Source of the DNA: Prevotella sp. CAG:1185 | Lineage (GTDB): Bacteria > Bacteroidota > Bacteroidia > Bacteroidales > Bacteroidaceae | Direction of reading: 5' to 3' | Assembly (NCBI GenBank): GCA_000436695.1 | Contig: HF992567.1 | Location: 1 to 13,526 of the forward strand | Length of the DNA stretch: 13,526 nt | Part shown: positions 5,941 to 13,127 of the stretch, one piece after another | Position numbering within the stretch: the stretch's first letter is position 1 | How the letters are laid out: every line of letters starts with the position of its first letter | Made by a program: the position numbers and the translations under genes | The notes under the pieces: model-generated | Told to the model about the DNA's origin: nothing | Seen by the model: the letters and a program-made list of their open reading frames with translations, nothing else | Databases searched by the model: none

Positions 5941-6956
5941 TGGAGAAAATCAACGCAATAATCACAGGAATCGGCGGTTACGTTCCTGACTACGTCCTCA
6001 ATAACGAGGAACTGTCAAGAATGGTAGACACCAACGATGAGTGGATTATGACGCGTGTCGGCATCAAGGAGCGCCGCATCCTTACCGAGGAAGGCCTCGG
6101 CACGTCATACATGGCGCGCAAGGCTGCCAAGCAGCTCCTTAAGAAAACAGGTGTCGACCCCGATACCATCGACGCTGTCATCGTTTCCACCTCGACAGCC
6201 GATTATGCGTTTCCGTCTACAGCTTCAATCGTAATCGGTAAGCTTGGACTGAAAAACGCGTTTGCTTTCGACTTCTGGGCAGCTTGTTGCGGTTTCCTCT
6301 ATTCATTCGATGTAGCTTCGTCTATGATACAGAGCGGACGCTACAAGAAGATAATCGTTATCGGAGCCGACAAGATGTCGTCAGTTGTTGACTATACAGA
6401 CCGCAGCACATGTGCCCTCTTTGGTGATGGTGCAGCTGCCGTTCTAGTAGAAGGCACAACTGAAGAGAATATCGGTGTAATGGACTCTTACTTCCGTGCC
6501 GACGGCAAGGGACTTCCGTTCCTTCACCTCAAGGCCGGCGGTTCTGTATGTCCTCCGTCACACTTCACGGTTGACCACCGTCTGCATTACCTCTATCAGG
6601 AGGGACGCACAGTGTTCCGCTATGCCGTTACAAGCATGAGCGACGACTGCGCGCTTATTGCAGAGCGTAACAACCTGAACAAGGACAACATCCGCTTTGT
6701 AGTTCCTCACCAGGCCAACATCCGTATCATAGAGGCTGTGGCCAAGCGTCTTGAACTGCCTATGGAGCAGGTTATGGTCAACATTGAGCACTTCGGTAAC
6801 ACCAGTGCGGCTACTATTCCGCTTGCAATCTGGGAGAACGAGCATCTGCTCAAGAAGGGCGACAACCTCATCATGACGGCATTCGGTGCCGGATTTGTTC
6901 ACGGAGCTTCTTATTACAAGTGGGCTTATGACGGATCTGACTTTGCCGGAAAATAG
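5940..6956 (+). CDS. fabH: 3-oxoacyl-ACP synthase III (FabH)
   Basis: 338-residue condensing enzyme. FabH starts type II fatty-acid synthesis by joining an acyl-CoA primer to malonyl-ACP in the cytoplasm. The catalytic triad is visible: Cys116 in AACCGF, His257 in VPHQANIRI, and Asn287 in HFGNTSAATIPLA. The N-terminal RVGIKERRI and the C-terminal AFGAGFVHGA glycine loop are also family marks. Two details are unusual. The nucleophile is followed directly by a second Cys, where Ser or Ala is usual. Trp113 also sits three residues before it. It is translationally coupled to rpmF and ends the operon at a strong terminator. Primer preference (acetyl or branched) cannot be read from the sequence. 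Confidence 0.96.
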   Translation: MEKINAIITGIGGYVPDYVLNNEELSRMVDTNDEWIMTRVGIKERRILTEEGLGTSYMARKAAKQLLKKTGVDPDTIDAVIVSTSTADYAFPSTASIVIGKLGLKNAFAFDFWAACCGFLYSFDVASSMIQSGRYKKIIVIGADKMSSVVDYTDRSTCALFGDGAAAVLVEGTTEENIGVMDSYFRADGKGLPFLHLKAGGSVCPPSHFTVDHRLHYLYQEGRTVFRYAVTSMSDDCALIAERNNLNKDNIRFVVPHQANIRIIEAVAKRLELPMEQVMVNIEHFGNTSAATIPLAIWENEHLLKKGDNLIMTAFGAGFVHGASYYKWAYDGSDFAGK

Positions 6957-6986
6957 ACAAATAGACAACATCAGATAATAAAGATG

Positions 6987-7022
6987 ACGCATCTGCCGAA
7001 AAGGCAGATGCGTTTCTTTTTT
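6987..7022 (+). terminator. Rho-independent terminator after fabH
   Basis: ACGCATCTGCC (6987-6997) pairs perfectly with GGCAGATGCGT (7003-7013) around a GAAAA loop, followed by the T-rich tail TTCTTTTTT to 7022. It lies 31 bases after the fabH stop and closes the operon. Confidence 0.93.
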
Positions 7023-7263
7023 CATTGGGTTATGTTCTTGCTGATGTGTTTTGCATGTATTTATCCCGTATTATTTCTTCCCCGGTTTTGCTTTCCTTTT
7101 TTATTATATCTGTTTTATTGTTGTGCATCCCGTTGTTCTTATTTTGTAAATATTGTTGGCATACGCACTTTAAAGGTTAACATAAGGTAAAATATGTCGC
7201 AGACAGAACAACTTGTCGAAAAACTTCGTACATTTATGGCGTCAATCTTAATATTTGTAGGTT
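7023..7263. other. AT-rich intergenic region upstream of the SIMPL gene
   Basis: No gene is supported here. A hydrophobic open frame (6984-7190) begins inside the fabH terminator and is composed of T-rich codons. Another frame (7194-7433) runs into the SIMPL gene. No exact TAnnTTTG promoter was found, so the SIMPL gene promoter is not located. Confidence 0.5.
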
Positions 7264-7962
7264 ATGAGCAGAATATGGGAATCAGTGATAATTGCGGCAG
7301 GCATAGCCATACTCGGCTTATGTATAAAGTCGGGTTTCGACAATTTTACCAACAAAGACCGCAAGGTTACGGTGAAGGGACTGGCCGAGAAAGAAGTGGC
7401 TGCCGACAAGGTTACATGGCCGATACAGACTAAGGAACTTGGTGATAACCTGCCTGAACTCTATACACGCATAAATGCCACAACGGCCAAGGTGAAAAAC
7501 TTTCTGAAACAGAACGGTGTGAAGGACAGCGAAATCAGCGTAAACGCTCCCGTAGTGATTGACCTTAATGCCGACCAGTATAGCATGGCAAAGCGCAACT
7601 ACCGCTATAACATAACGTCGACCGTTACCGTAACGTCGCGCAACGTCAAGCTGATAAGAAGCATCATTGCGCGTCAGGGCGAATTGCTCAAACAGGGTGT
7701 GGCCGTTGTTGACGGAGGATACGGCAACGGAGTGTCGTATGAGTATGTGTCGTTCCAGCAGATGAAGCCCAAGATGATGCAGGAGGCAATAAAGAATGCC
7801 GAGCTTACGGCGGCACAGTTTGCCGAAAACAGCAACAGCAAACTCGACAAAATTATGACTGCCGACCAGGGACAGTTCTCGATAGACGACCGCGACAGCA
7901 ACACGCCTTACATAAAGAAGGTGCGTGTGGTTACCACGGTTACGTATTCGCTGAAGGATTAG
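7264..7962 (+). CDS. SIMPL-domain (DUF541) protein, membrane-anchored
   Basis: 232-residue protein. An N-terminal hydrophobic helix (about 6-22) acts as anchor or uncleaved signal, and the rest is predicted to be outside the cytoplasm. The body fits the SIMPL/DUF541 family: an opening strand KVTVKGLAEKEVAADKV with the typical GxAExEV pattern, a middle portion with NFLKQNGVKDSEISV, and the closing strands VRVVTTVTYSL. The related E. coli protein YggE is linked to oxidative-stress relief, but molecular function is not known for this branch. It is flanked by terminators on both sides and appears to be a single-gene unit separating fabH from era. The LGLC at the membrane segment is not a good lipobox. 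Confidence 0.85.
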   Translation: MSRIWESVIIAAGIAILGLCIKSGFDNFTNKDRKVTVKGLAEKEVAADKVTWPIQTKELGDNLPELYTRINATTAKVKNFLKQNGVKDSEISVNAPVVIDLNADQYSMAKRNYRYNITSTVTVTSRNVKLIRSIIARQGELLKQGVAVVDGGYGNGVSYEYVSFQQMKPKMMQEAIKNAELTAAQFAENSNSKLDKIMTADQGQFSIDDRDSNTPYIKKVRVVTTVTYSLKD

Positions 7963-8085
7963 TGATAATTGTTTATTGTCAATTCTTTGCCTTATTTGTC
8001 GTTATTTACCGTTTGGTTTTATTTGTCATGACGAATATTCTCCGGCGTGAATGATGACGATAAATGGGTTAGAAAGATAAATGGA

Positions 8086-8108
8086 ATTTAGGCTATTGCA
8101 GCCTAAAT
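8086..8108. repeat. Perfect 9-bp hairpin downstream of the SIMPL gene
   Basis: ATTTAGGCT (8086-8094) pairs with AGCCTAAAT (8100-8108) around ATTGC. It has no U-run on the + strand, so it is not a classic terminator. It lies 21 bases before the strong terminator hairpin and may belong to the 3' end of the same transcript. Confidence 0.4.
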
Positions 8109-8128
8109 AATTGAGTTGGTTAAAAAAG

Positions 8129-8168
8129 AAAAAGACTTCGCAGAACAATATTCTGTGAAGTCTTTTTT
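8129..8168. terminator. Bidirectional rho-independent terminator
   Basis: AAAAAGACTTCGCAGAA (8129-8145) pairs with TTCTGTGAAGTCTTTTT (8151-8167), 17 pairs with one G-U, around CAATA. T-rich tails lie on both strands: TTTTTTAT on + and TCTTTTTTAA on -. On + it would end the SIMPL transcript, although 166 bases after the stop. On - it lies immediately after the stop of the small remnant at 8175-8288. Confidence 0.88.
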
Positions 8169-8174
8169 ATTTCG

Positions 8175-8288
8175 TCAGAAACTCGGCTCGGCTTTTCCGC
8201 GTTTCATCTTGTCAAAATAGAACACGTCTGCATGAAGCTCGTTAGCATCGGCAAAATAGAAATGTCCGAACCTTCGTCTGCAACAGTT
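8175..8288 (-). pseudogene. Possible C-terminal gene remnant, no start codon
   Basis: On the minus strand a frame without a usable start reads through about 37 residues to a TGA at 8175-8177. Its end includes FADANELHADVFYFDKMKRG and then KAEPSF. The composition looks protein-like and not like random AT-rich DNA. It is followed 7 bases later by the strong hairpin at 8129-8168, as expected for the 3' end of a gene. The frame is closed upstream by a TAA (8289-8291) with only an internal Met, so it cannot be a complete normal gene. I do not recognise the family. It could be a decayed gene or a coincidental frame. Confidence 0.3.
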
Positions 8289-8452
8289 TTATTTTGTGTT
8301 GGTTCCTGTAGATGTACTATTCGTATAATATCTAGATAAATTGGAATTTAACATTTGCTCTTGGCATTGTTCGTATCCGTTGCAGTCAGTAGGCATTCTG
8401 TGTCAGTTTAACATCTTTTATCTTGATTTCTTGCCACATGCAACCTGCTTAG
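8289..8452. other. Intergenic sequence upstream of era
   Basis: Between the putative remnant and the era promoter I see no further gene, RNA or repeat. The sequence is AT-rich with stop codons in all frames that were examined. Confidence 0.4.
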
Positions 8453-8483
8453 TTGGTTGTGCTGAAAAAATTTCGTATATTTG
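8453..8483 (+). promoter_or_regulatory. era promoter
   Basis: TATATTTG at 8476-8483 matches TAnnTTTG exactly. A TTG at 8453-8455 lies 20 bases upstream, the usual Bacteroidota -33/-7 spacing. Transcription would start near 8488-8492, at the edge of a perfect AT-rich palindrome AGATTATAATCT (8491-8502), about 40 bases before the start codon. Confidence 0.75.
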
Positions 8484-8528
8484 CAGAATTAGATTATAAT
8501 CTTTTATTCAAGCAAAACAAAAATACAG

Positions 8529-9410
8529 ATGCACAAGGCAGGATTTGTAAACATTGTAGGTAATCCTAACGTGGGCAAGTCGACGCTTATGAACCAGCTC
8601 GTGGGCGAGCGCATAAGCATTGCCACATTCAAGGCGCAGACCACGCGCCACCGTATAATGGGCATTGTCAACACGGACGACATGCAGATAGTGTTCTCCG
8701 ACACCCCGGGAGTGCTCAAGCCTAACTATAAGCTGCAGGAGTCGATGCTGGCTTTCTCTGAGTCGGCACTTAAAGACGCTGATGTGCTGCTCTATGTAAC
8801 CGACGTGGTAGAGAATCCCGAAAAGAACATGGACTTCCTCGAGAAAGTGCGCAAGATGACCATTCCGGTGCTCCTGCTTATCAACAAGATTGACGAGAGC
8901 GACCAGCAGAAGCTCGGCGACCTGGTTGAGCTGTGGCATAAGCTGCTGCCCGATGCTGAGATTTTGCCCATATCGGCCAAGAATAAGTTTGGCATCGACA
9001 TGCTGTTGAAGCGCATTAAGGAGCTGTTGCCCGACTCTCCGCCTTATTTCGACAAAGACCAGCTCACCGACAAGCCGGCCCGTTTCTTTGTGAGTGAGAT
9101 AATACGCGAGAAGATTCTGCTCTATTACGACAAGGAGATACCTTACTCTGTTGAAGTCAGCGTGCAGTCGTTCAAGGAAGACGAGCGCCACATACACATA
9201 CGTGCGGTAATATATGTTGAGCGCGACTCGCAGAAAGGCATTATCATCGGACATCAGGGCGTGGCCCTGAAGAAGATGAGCACCGAGGCACGCAAGACTC
9301 TTGAGAAGTTCTTCGGCAAGAGCATCTACCTCGAGATGTTCGTCAAGGTTGACAAAGACTGGCGCAGTTCCAAGAAAGAACTCGACAACTTTGGCTACAA
9401 TCCGGAGTAA
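8529..9410 (+). CDS. era: GTPase Era (30S assembly)
   Basis: 293-residue Ras-like GTPase that binds the 3' end of 16S rRNA and assists late 30S maturation at the inner side of the membrane. The G domain has G1 GNPNVGKS (11-18), a switch-I Thr region (QTTRHR, about 37-42), G3 DTPG (58-61), G4 NKID (119-122) and G5 SAK (149-151). The C-terminal part is a KH RNA-binding domain with the GxxG loop GHQG (241-244) and the family ending around IYLEMFVKVDKDWR. Length and motifs are normal for the family. It has its own promoter, and der follows after 212 bases. Confidence 0.97.
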   Translation: MHKAGFVNIVGNPNVGKSTLMNQLVGERISIATFKAQTTRHRIMGIVNTDDMQIVFSDTPGVLKPNYKLQESMLAFSESALKDADVLLYVTDVVENPEKNMDFLEKVRKMTIPVLLLINKIDESDQQKLGDLVELWHKLLPDAEILPISAKNKFGIDMLLKRIKELLPDSPPYFDKDQLTDKPARFFVSEIIREKILLYYDKEIPYSVEVSVQSFKEDERHIHIRAVIYVERDSQKGIIIGHQGVALKKMSTEARKTLEKFFGKSIYLEMFVKVDKDWRSSKKELDNFGYNPE

Positions 9411-9622
9411 TCACGTATTGTTGTTTTCGGCTTCTTGACATGCTCCAATATGGCATTCCTGATGCTTTGAATAAACAGATACAGAGTGAAGCTATAATAA
9501 ATATAAACCAGAGGGAGATACATAGGCTTCCGTTTCGGCCGTCGTGCAGCAGGACCCAGCGTCCGTGCCGTCGTGTAAAGAATGAAATCCGGCAGGCTTA
9601 ATCTCTCTAAAACAAATGACAA
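9411..9622. other. era-der intergenic region with GC-rich repeat element
   Basis: 212 bases without a supported gene. The first part is AT-rich. Positions 9531-9575 are markedly GC-rich, with a direct repeat GCCGTCGTG (9538-9546 and 9567-9575, 29 bases apart). The repeats enclose a small hairpin GGAC-CCAGC-GTCC (9552-9564). A minus-strand frame across the region starts only with TTG and was not accepted. No exact promoter consensus is seen for der. Confidence 0.5.
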
Positions 9623-10936
9623 ATGGCAAATTTAGTAGCAATAGTAGGACGCCCTAATGTAGGTAAGTCTACGCTTTTTAACCGACTCACAAAGTCGCGT
9701 CGTGCTATCGTCAGCGACACCGCCGGCACCACACGCGACCGTCAGTACGGTAAGTGCGAGTGGAACGGAAAGGAGTTTTCCGTTGTCGACACCGGAGGAT
9801 GGGTGGTAAAGTCGGATGACATCTTTGAAGAAGAAATACGCAAGCAGGTGATTATAGCCACCGAAGAGGCCGACCTGGTGCTCTTCCTTGTTGACGTTAC
9901 TACCGGTCTGACCGACTGGGACGAGGACGTGGCTGCCATCCTGAGGCGCACAAAGTTGCCGGTTATCGTGGTAGTCAACAAGGTTGACAATAACGACCAG
10001 CAGTATGGCGCAGCCGAGTTCTATAAACTCGGACTTGGCGATCCGCAGTGTATAAGCAGCGCTACGGGCAGCGGTACAGGCGACTTGCTCGACCTTATGC
10101 TCACCAAGTTTAAGAACGACGGCGGCGAACTGCTTGAGGATGGCATCCCGCGCTTTGCAGTGGTTGGCCGTCCTAATGCCGGAAAAAGCAGCATCATCAA
10201 TGCCTTTATCGGTGAAGACCGCAACATAGTAACTGAGATTGCAGGTACTACGCGCGACAGTATCTATACGCGCTACGACAAGTTCGGCTTTGATTTCTAT
10301 CTTGTTGACACCGCCGGAATACGCCGTAAGAACAAAGTAACCGAAGACCTTGAGTTCTACAGCGTGATGCGTTCTATCCGCGCCATCGAAAACTCCGACG
10401 TGTGCATACTTATGCTTGACGCAACGCGAGGCATAGAGTCGCAGGACATGAATATCTTCCAGCTCATACAGAAGAACAACAAGTCGCTGGTGGTTGTTGT
10501 AAACAAGTGGGATTTGGTAGAGAACAAAGACCAGAAGGTTATCGACACCTTCGTTACTGCCATACGCAACCGCATGGCTCCGTTCACCGACTTCCCTATA
10601 ATCTTTGCGTCGGCACTCACGAAGCAGCGCATATTCAAGGTGCTCGAAACAGCCAAGCAGGTTTATCTCAACCGCAAGGCAAAGATAGGAACCACCAAGC
10701 TCAACGAGGTTATGCTGCCGCTTATAGAGGCATATCCGCCACCATCGATAAAGGGTAAGTATATCAAGATTAAGTATTGCTCGCAGTTGCCCAACACGCA
10801 GATACCTTCGTTCGTGTTCTACGCCAACCTGCCACAATACATCAAGGAGCCTTACAGACGTTTCCTCGAGAACAAGATTCGCGAGAACTGGACGCTCACA
10901 GGCTCGCCGATAAACATCTTTATCAGGCAAAAATAA
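9623..10936 (+). CDS. der: GTPase Der/EngA (50S assembly)
   Basis: 437-residue protein with two tandem G domains and a C-terminal KH-like domain, an architecture unique to Der, which is needed for 50S subunit maturation. Domain 1 has GRPNVGKS (9-16), DTGG (56-59) and NKVD (119-122). Domain 2 has GRPNAGKS (182-189), DTAG (229-232) and NKWD (294-297). The C-terminal domain (about 350-437) includes YPPPSIKGKYIKIKY and ends in the usual GSPINIFIRQK. All catalytic motifs are intact and the length is normal. It is followed after 40 bases by a lipoprotein gene in the same direction, possibly co-transcribed. Confidence 0.97.
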   Translation: MANLVAIVGRPNVGKSTLFNRLTKSRRAIVSDTAGTTRDRQYGKCEWNGKEFSVVDTGGWVVKSDDIFEEEIRKQVIIATEEADLVLFLVDVTTGLTDWDEDVAAILRRTKLPVIVVVNKVDNNDQQYGAAEFYKLGLGDPQCISSATGSGTGDLLDLMLTKFKNDGGELLEDGIPRFAVVGRPNAGKSSIINAFIGEDRNIVTEIAGTTRDSIYTRYDKFGFDFYLVDTAGIRRKNKVTEDLEFYSVMRSIRAIENSDVCILMLDATRGIESQDMNIFQLIQKNNKSLVVVVNKWDLVENKDQKVIDTFVTAIRNRMAPFTDFPIIFASALTKQRIFKVLETAKQVYLNRKAKIGTTKLNEVMLPLIEAYPPPSIKGKYIKIKYCSQLPNTQIPSFVFYANLPQYIKEPYRRFLENKIRENWTLTGSPINIFIRQK

Positions 10937-10976
10937 CCTATGGCGCTTCAGCCATGTTTTATAGATGCTATAATCA

Positions 10977-11399
10977 ATGAGAAAAATATTTTTCATCATA
11001 TTCACTTTCAGCGTTTTTATGTTCCTTGCTTGCAGTAGCGAGGAACATAAAAACGATATTGCCGCAGCCAAGGCCGCCAAGGAATATTATGACTCGCTTT
11101 TGGCCGGCAACAGTGCTTTCTTTGTGCGCGGAATGTACCTTTCTGATACCATACCCGACGGATACCGCGAGGAACTGGAGGCAAACGCCAAGATGTTTGT
11201 TGCCCGTCAGAATGAGGAGCATCACGGAATACGCGAAATCAGAATCCTGAACTGCGTGAACGATACTATACATGTGGGCAAGACCGGTCAGCGTGTTCAT
11301 GCCGCCAATGCTTTTCTCGTGTTCTGTTTCGGCGACAGTCTTAACGAGGAGGTCGTTGTTCCGATGGTTGAGCACAAGGGCCGCTGGCTTATGCGATAG
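10977..11399 (+). CDS. Small lipoprotein, NTF2-like/DUF4878-like
   Basis: 140-residue predicted lipoprotein. The signal peptide (1-18) ends in the lipobox FLAC, with Cys19 as the lipidated residue. The mature start CSSEE carries Ser and Glu just after the Cys, which resembles the lipoprotein surface-export signal known in Bacteroidota, so exposure on the cell surface is possible. The mature part starts with a helix (AAAKAAKEYYDSLLAGN) followed by alternating strands and ends WLMR. This is consistent with the NTF2/DUF4878-like folds common in Bacteroidota lipoproteins. That fold assignment is weak and by eye. It lies 40 bases after der; function unknown. Confidence 0.8.
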   Translation: MRKIFFIIFTFSVFMFLACSSEEHKNDIAAAKAAKEYYDSLLAGNSAFFVRGMYLSDTIPDGYREELEANAKMFVARQNEEHHGIREIRILNCVNDTIHVGKTGQRVHAANAFLVFCFGDSLNEEVVVPMVEHKGRWLMR

Positions 11400-11419
11400 C
11401 TTATAATTCATTGTTTGTC

Positions 11420-11440
11420 AGGCTTATCCACAAGCCTTTA
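11420..11440 (+). terminator. Weak hairpin after the lipoprotein gene
   Basis: AGGCTT (11420-11425) pairs with AAGCCT (11432-11437) around ATCCAC, followed by only TTTA. It is a marginal terminator, placed 20 bases after the lipoprotein stop. Confidence 0.35.
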
Positions 11441-11526
11441 CGTCGGTTTTGTGTGGCGCACGTTTATGGTTGCGGCAGTTGTTACGGAGTTAAAACAATC
11501 TTTCTGTTATTAAAATATTTTGCGGT

Positions 11527-12489
11527 ATGTTGTTTAGTTTTAGTCTGTTTATTCGCAGAAGAGCAATGGCTGTTGTCTCTCTGTCGCTTTTAGCCGTTGC
11601 AGCGTCTGCCCAGGAACCTTTCGGAAGTTCGCATATAAATGACGACGACAGCCATACTGATTCCGTGCCGTCAGCGTTTCAGGATAAGCTGATGAATGAG
11701 GCATATACTCCGGAATTTTCGGTTCCAATGCCAGAAAGCCGTTTTACACGCAGCACATTCAGCAGGATGATGTTGTCGGTTCAGCCTCCCAAACCAAAGT
11801 TTCATGTTGACAGCATCGACAGACTGATGCTTTACGGCACGCCCGAACCGAAGTTCACTGCTTCGCCTTACGCCTACGATTTCAACCGCAGCGGCGTGGT
11901 GACATCGTGGAAGAATGGTTTTCTTATGGGCTACGGCTCACGTACAACGATGCCTGTCATGATGTCTAATCAGAATGTTTCGTTCAGTGCCGTGCAGAAT
12001 GTAGGCAATTTTACATTTACAGGAGGCGTTTCGGCCGACCGCTATTTTATGTGGCGCAACACAAGAACGATGTTCGGCTTTAACGGTTCGGTTAAATACA
12101 ACTTCAGCGACAATGTTTCGGCAACGGTGTTCGGCCGTTATTACACAGGCCAGTCGTATTACACAATGGGAGCCATGCCTTATATGGGGTCGAGCGGATA
12201 TGGCGGTTTCTTTAGTTTTATGGGCAATACGTTCGGCATGGATGTCGGTGTTGAACGCTATTACGACTCGTTTGCCGGACGATGGGTTACGTCGCCAATA
12301 ATTACGCCTAAGATAAAATTCAGCGAAAAGTTTACGCTTGCGTTGCCTGTCGGAGGCCTTGTAAAAGAGCTGTTCGATGACTACGTGTTTAAGAACAACA
12401 AGAATCAGGGTCCGATTATTATGCCGGAGACCACGCCAATGCCCGGTCCGATACCTTTCGGCCCGCCGGAAATCAATTATCATAAATGA
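11527..12489 (+). CDS. Exported methionine-rich protein of unknown function
   Basis: 320 residues. The signal peptide has an RRR n-region (10-12), a hydrophobic core AVVSLSLLAVAA and a likely cleavage ASA-QE at 28/29. I chose the ATG at 11527 because it includes the positive charges; the ATG at 11566 would give a signal lacking any Lys or Arg. After an acidic stretch (HINDDDSHTD) come PxPKF-type segments (about 85-112). Residues about 120-270 are rich in alternating aromatic and small residues, with strand-like pieces such as GFNGSVKYNF and SATVFGRYYTG, suggesting an outer-membrane or periplasmic beta structure. The C-terminus is Pro-rich (PETTPMPGPIPFGPP). Twenty Met in 320 residues is high. 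No aromatic C-terminal barrel signature is present. I do not recognise the family. Confidence 0.75.
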   Translation: MLFSFSLFIRRRAMAVVSLSLLAVAASAQEPFGSSHINDDDSHTDSVPSAFQDKLMNEAYTPEFSVPMPESRFTRSTFSRMMLSVQPPKPKFHVDSIDRLMLYGTPEPKFTASPYAYDFNRSGVVTSWKNGFLMGYGSRTTMPVMMSNQNVSFSAVQNVGNFTFTGGVSADRYFMWRNTRTMFGFNGSVKYNFSDNVSATVFGRYYTGQSYYTMGAMPYMGSSGYGGFFSFMGNTFGMDVGVERYYDSFAGRWVTSPIITPKIKFSEKFTLALPVGGLVKELFDDYVFKNNKNQGPIIMPETTPMPGPIPFGPPEINYHK

Positions 12490-12508
12490 CAACCCCCTTT
12501 TCTGTAAT

Positions 12509-12560
12509 CAATATTGCTGCTTAGGTTAACAGCAATATTGTCGGTCGTGTTTTTATTTTC
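12509..12560 (+). terminator. Probable terminator after the methionine-rich exported protein
   Basis: CAATATTGCTG (12509-12519) pairs perfectly with CAGCAATATTG (12530-12540) around a 10-base loop. A T-rich stretch (TTTTTATTTT, from 12550) begins 9 bases after the stem, further than ideal. The position 20 bases past the stop favours it. Confidence 0.6.
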
Positions 12561-12993
12561 ACGATAAAATTATTCTATAGTCCATATTCAATGTTCCCAG
12601 GCTTACGCTTGAAATTTATGTCTGCCATGTATGACTGTTTCATGTATGAATTAATATTTTTCTTATTTGCTTAATAAAAGTGGGCTATTTATTTTCGCTC
12701 AATATAAACGGTAATCAGGCTAATTCATAATGATATAGACTGTTCATAATGTGGCTAATTTTTAGCGAAATACCAATAAAAATTAGTTGACGGGTAATGA
12801 TATTGCACAAAGATTGCAAGTTGACATAATGTTCCAAATGTCGTTTTTAGCTGTCGTTACTCGACATGAATTTTAAATGTTTATTTATGTTTTGACTTTT
12901 AAATAACTCGAAATCTTTACTATCGTATTTTAGTTGTGGTGACTCAGTATAATAAACCTATAGAAAAGTTTCTTCTGATTAAATAATTTTTGC
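12561..12993. other. AT-rich intergenic region upstream of the last lipoprotein
   Basis: No gene or RNA recognised. The one structured element is a nested arrangement of short repeats at 12718-12759: GGCTAAT and TTCATAATG each occur twice. The rest is AT-rich and has stops in all frames examined. Confidence 0.5.
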
Positions 12994-13001
12994 TAAATTT
13001 G
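12994..13001 (+). promoter_or_regulatory. Promoter -7 element of the last lipoprotein gene
   Basis: TAAATTTG followed by C matches TAnnTTTG exactly. No clear -33 TTG is seen at the usual distance. Transcription from here would give an AT-rich leader of about 120 bases before the ATG at 13128, with a weak ATTGTT/AACAAT pairing (13025-13030 with 13049-13054). Confidence 0.6.
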
Positions 13002-13127
13002 CAGCAACGTATTAGTAAATATATATTGTTTTAGGATAACGATGGTATAACAATTTTCTTGGAAGTATAATAAATTGTAGAATATATACAACCAAAATAA
13101 AGACAAATTAAACAGTTAGAAGCACTA

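Noticed and set aside
6984..7190. Hydrophobic 68-residue + strand frame
   Set aside because: It starts inside the fabH terminator hairpin, and its Phe/Leu/Cys-rich content is explained by T-rich intergenic DNA.
7194..7433. 79-residue + strand frame before the SIMPL gene
   Set aside because: It overlaps the SIMPL gene in another frame for most of its length, and its second half is a shadow of that gene.
8508..9254. 248-residue open frame on the minus strand
   Set aside because: It is antisense to era, with no recognisable motif; the + strand has all Era signatures.
9395..9622. 75-residue minus-strand frame across the era-der spacer
   Set aside because: It has only a TTG start next to the der ATG and no normal start upstream of the GC-rich island. 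It is kept as an intergenic repeat observation instead.
9632..11080. 482-residue open frame on the minus strand
   Set aside because: It is almost exactly antisense to der, whose two G domains and C-terminal domain are fully recognisable. Its His/Val/Tyr/Leu-rich composition is what antisense of a codon-biased gene produces.
11938..12492. 184-residue minus-strand frame
   Set aside because: It is antisense to the signal-peptide-bearing + strand gene, and its His/Arg-rich composition is typical of a shadow frame.
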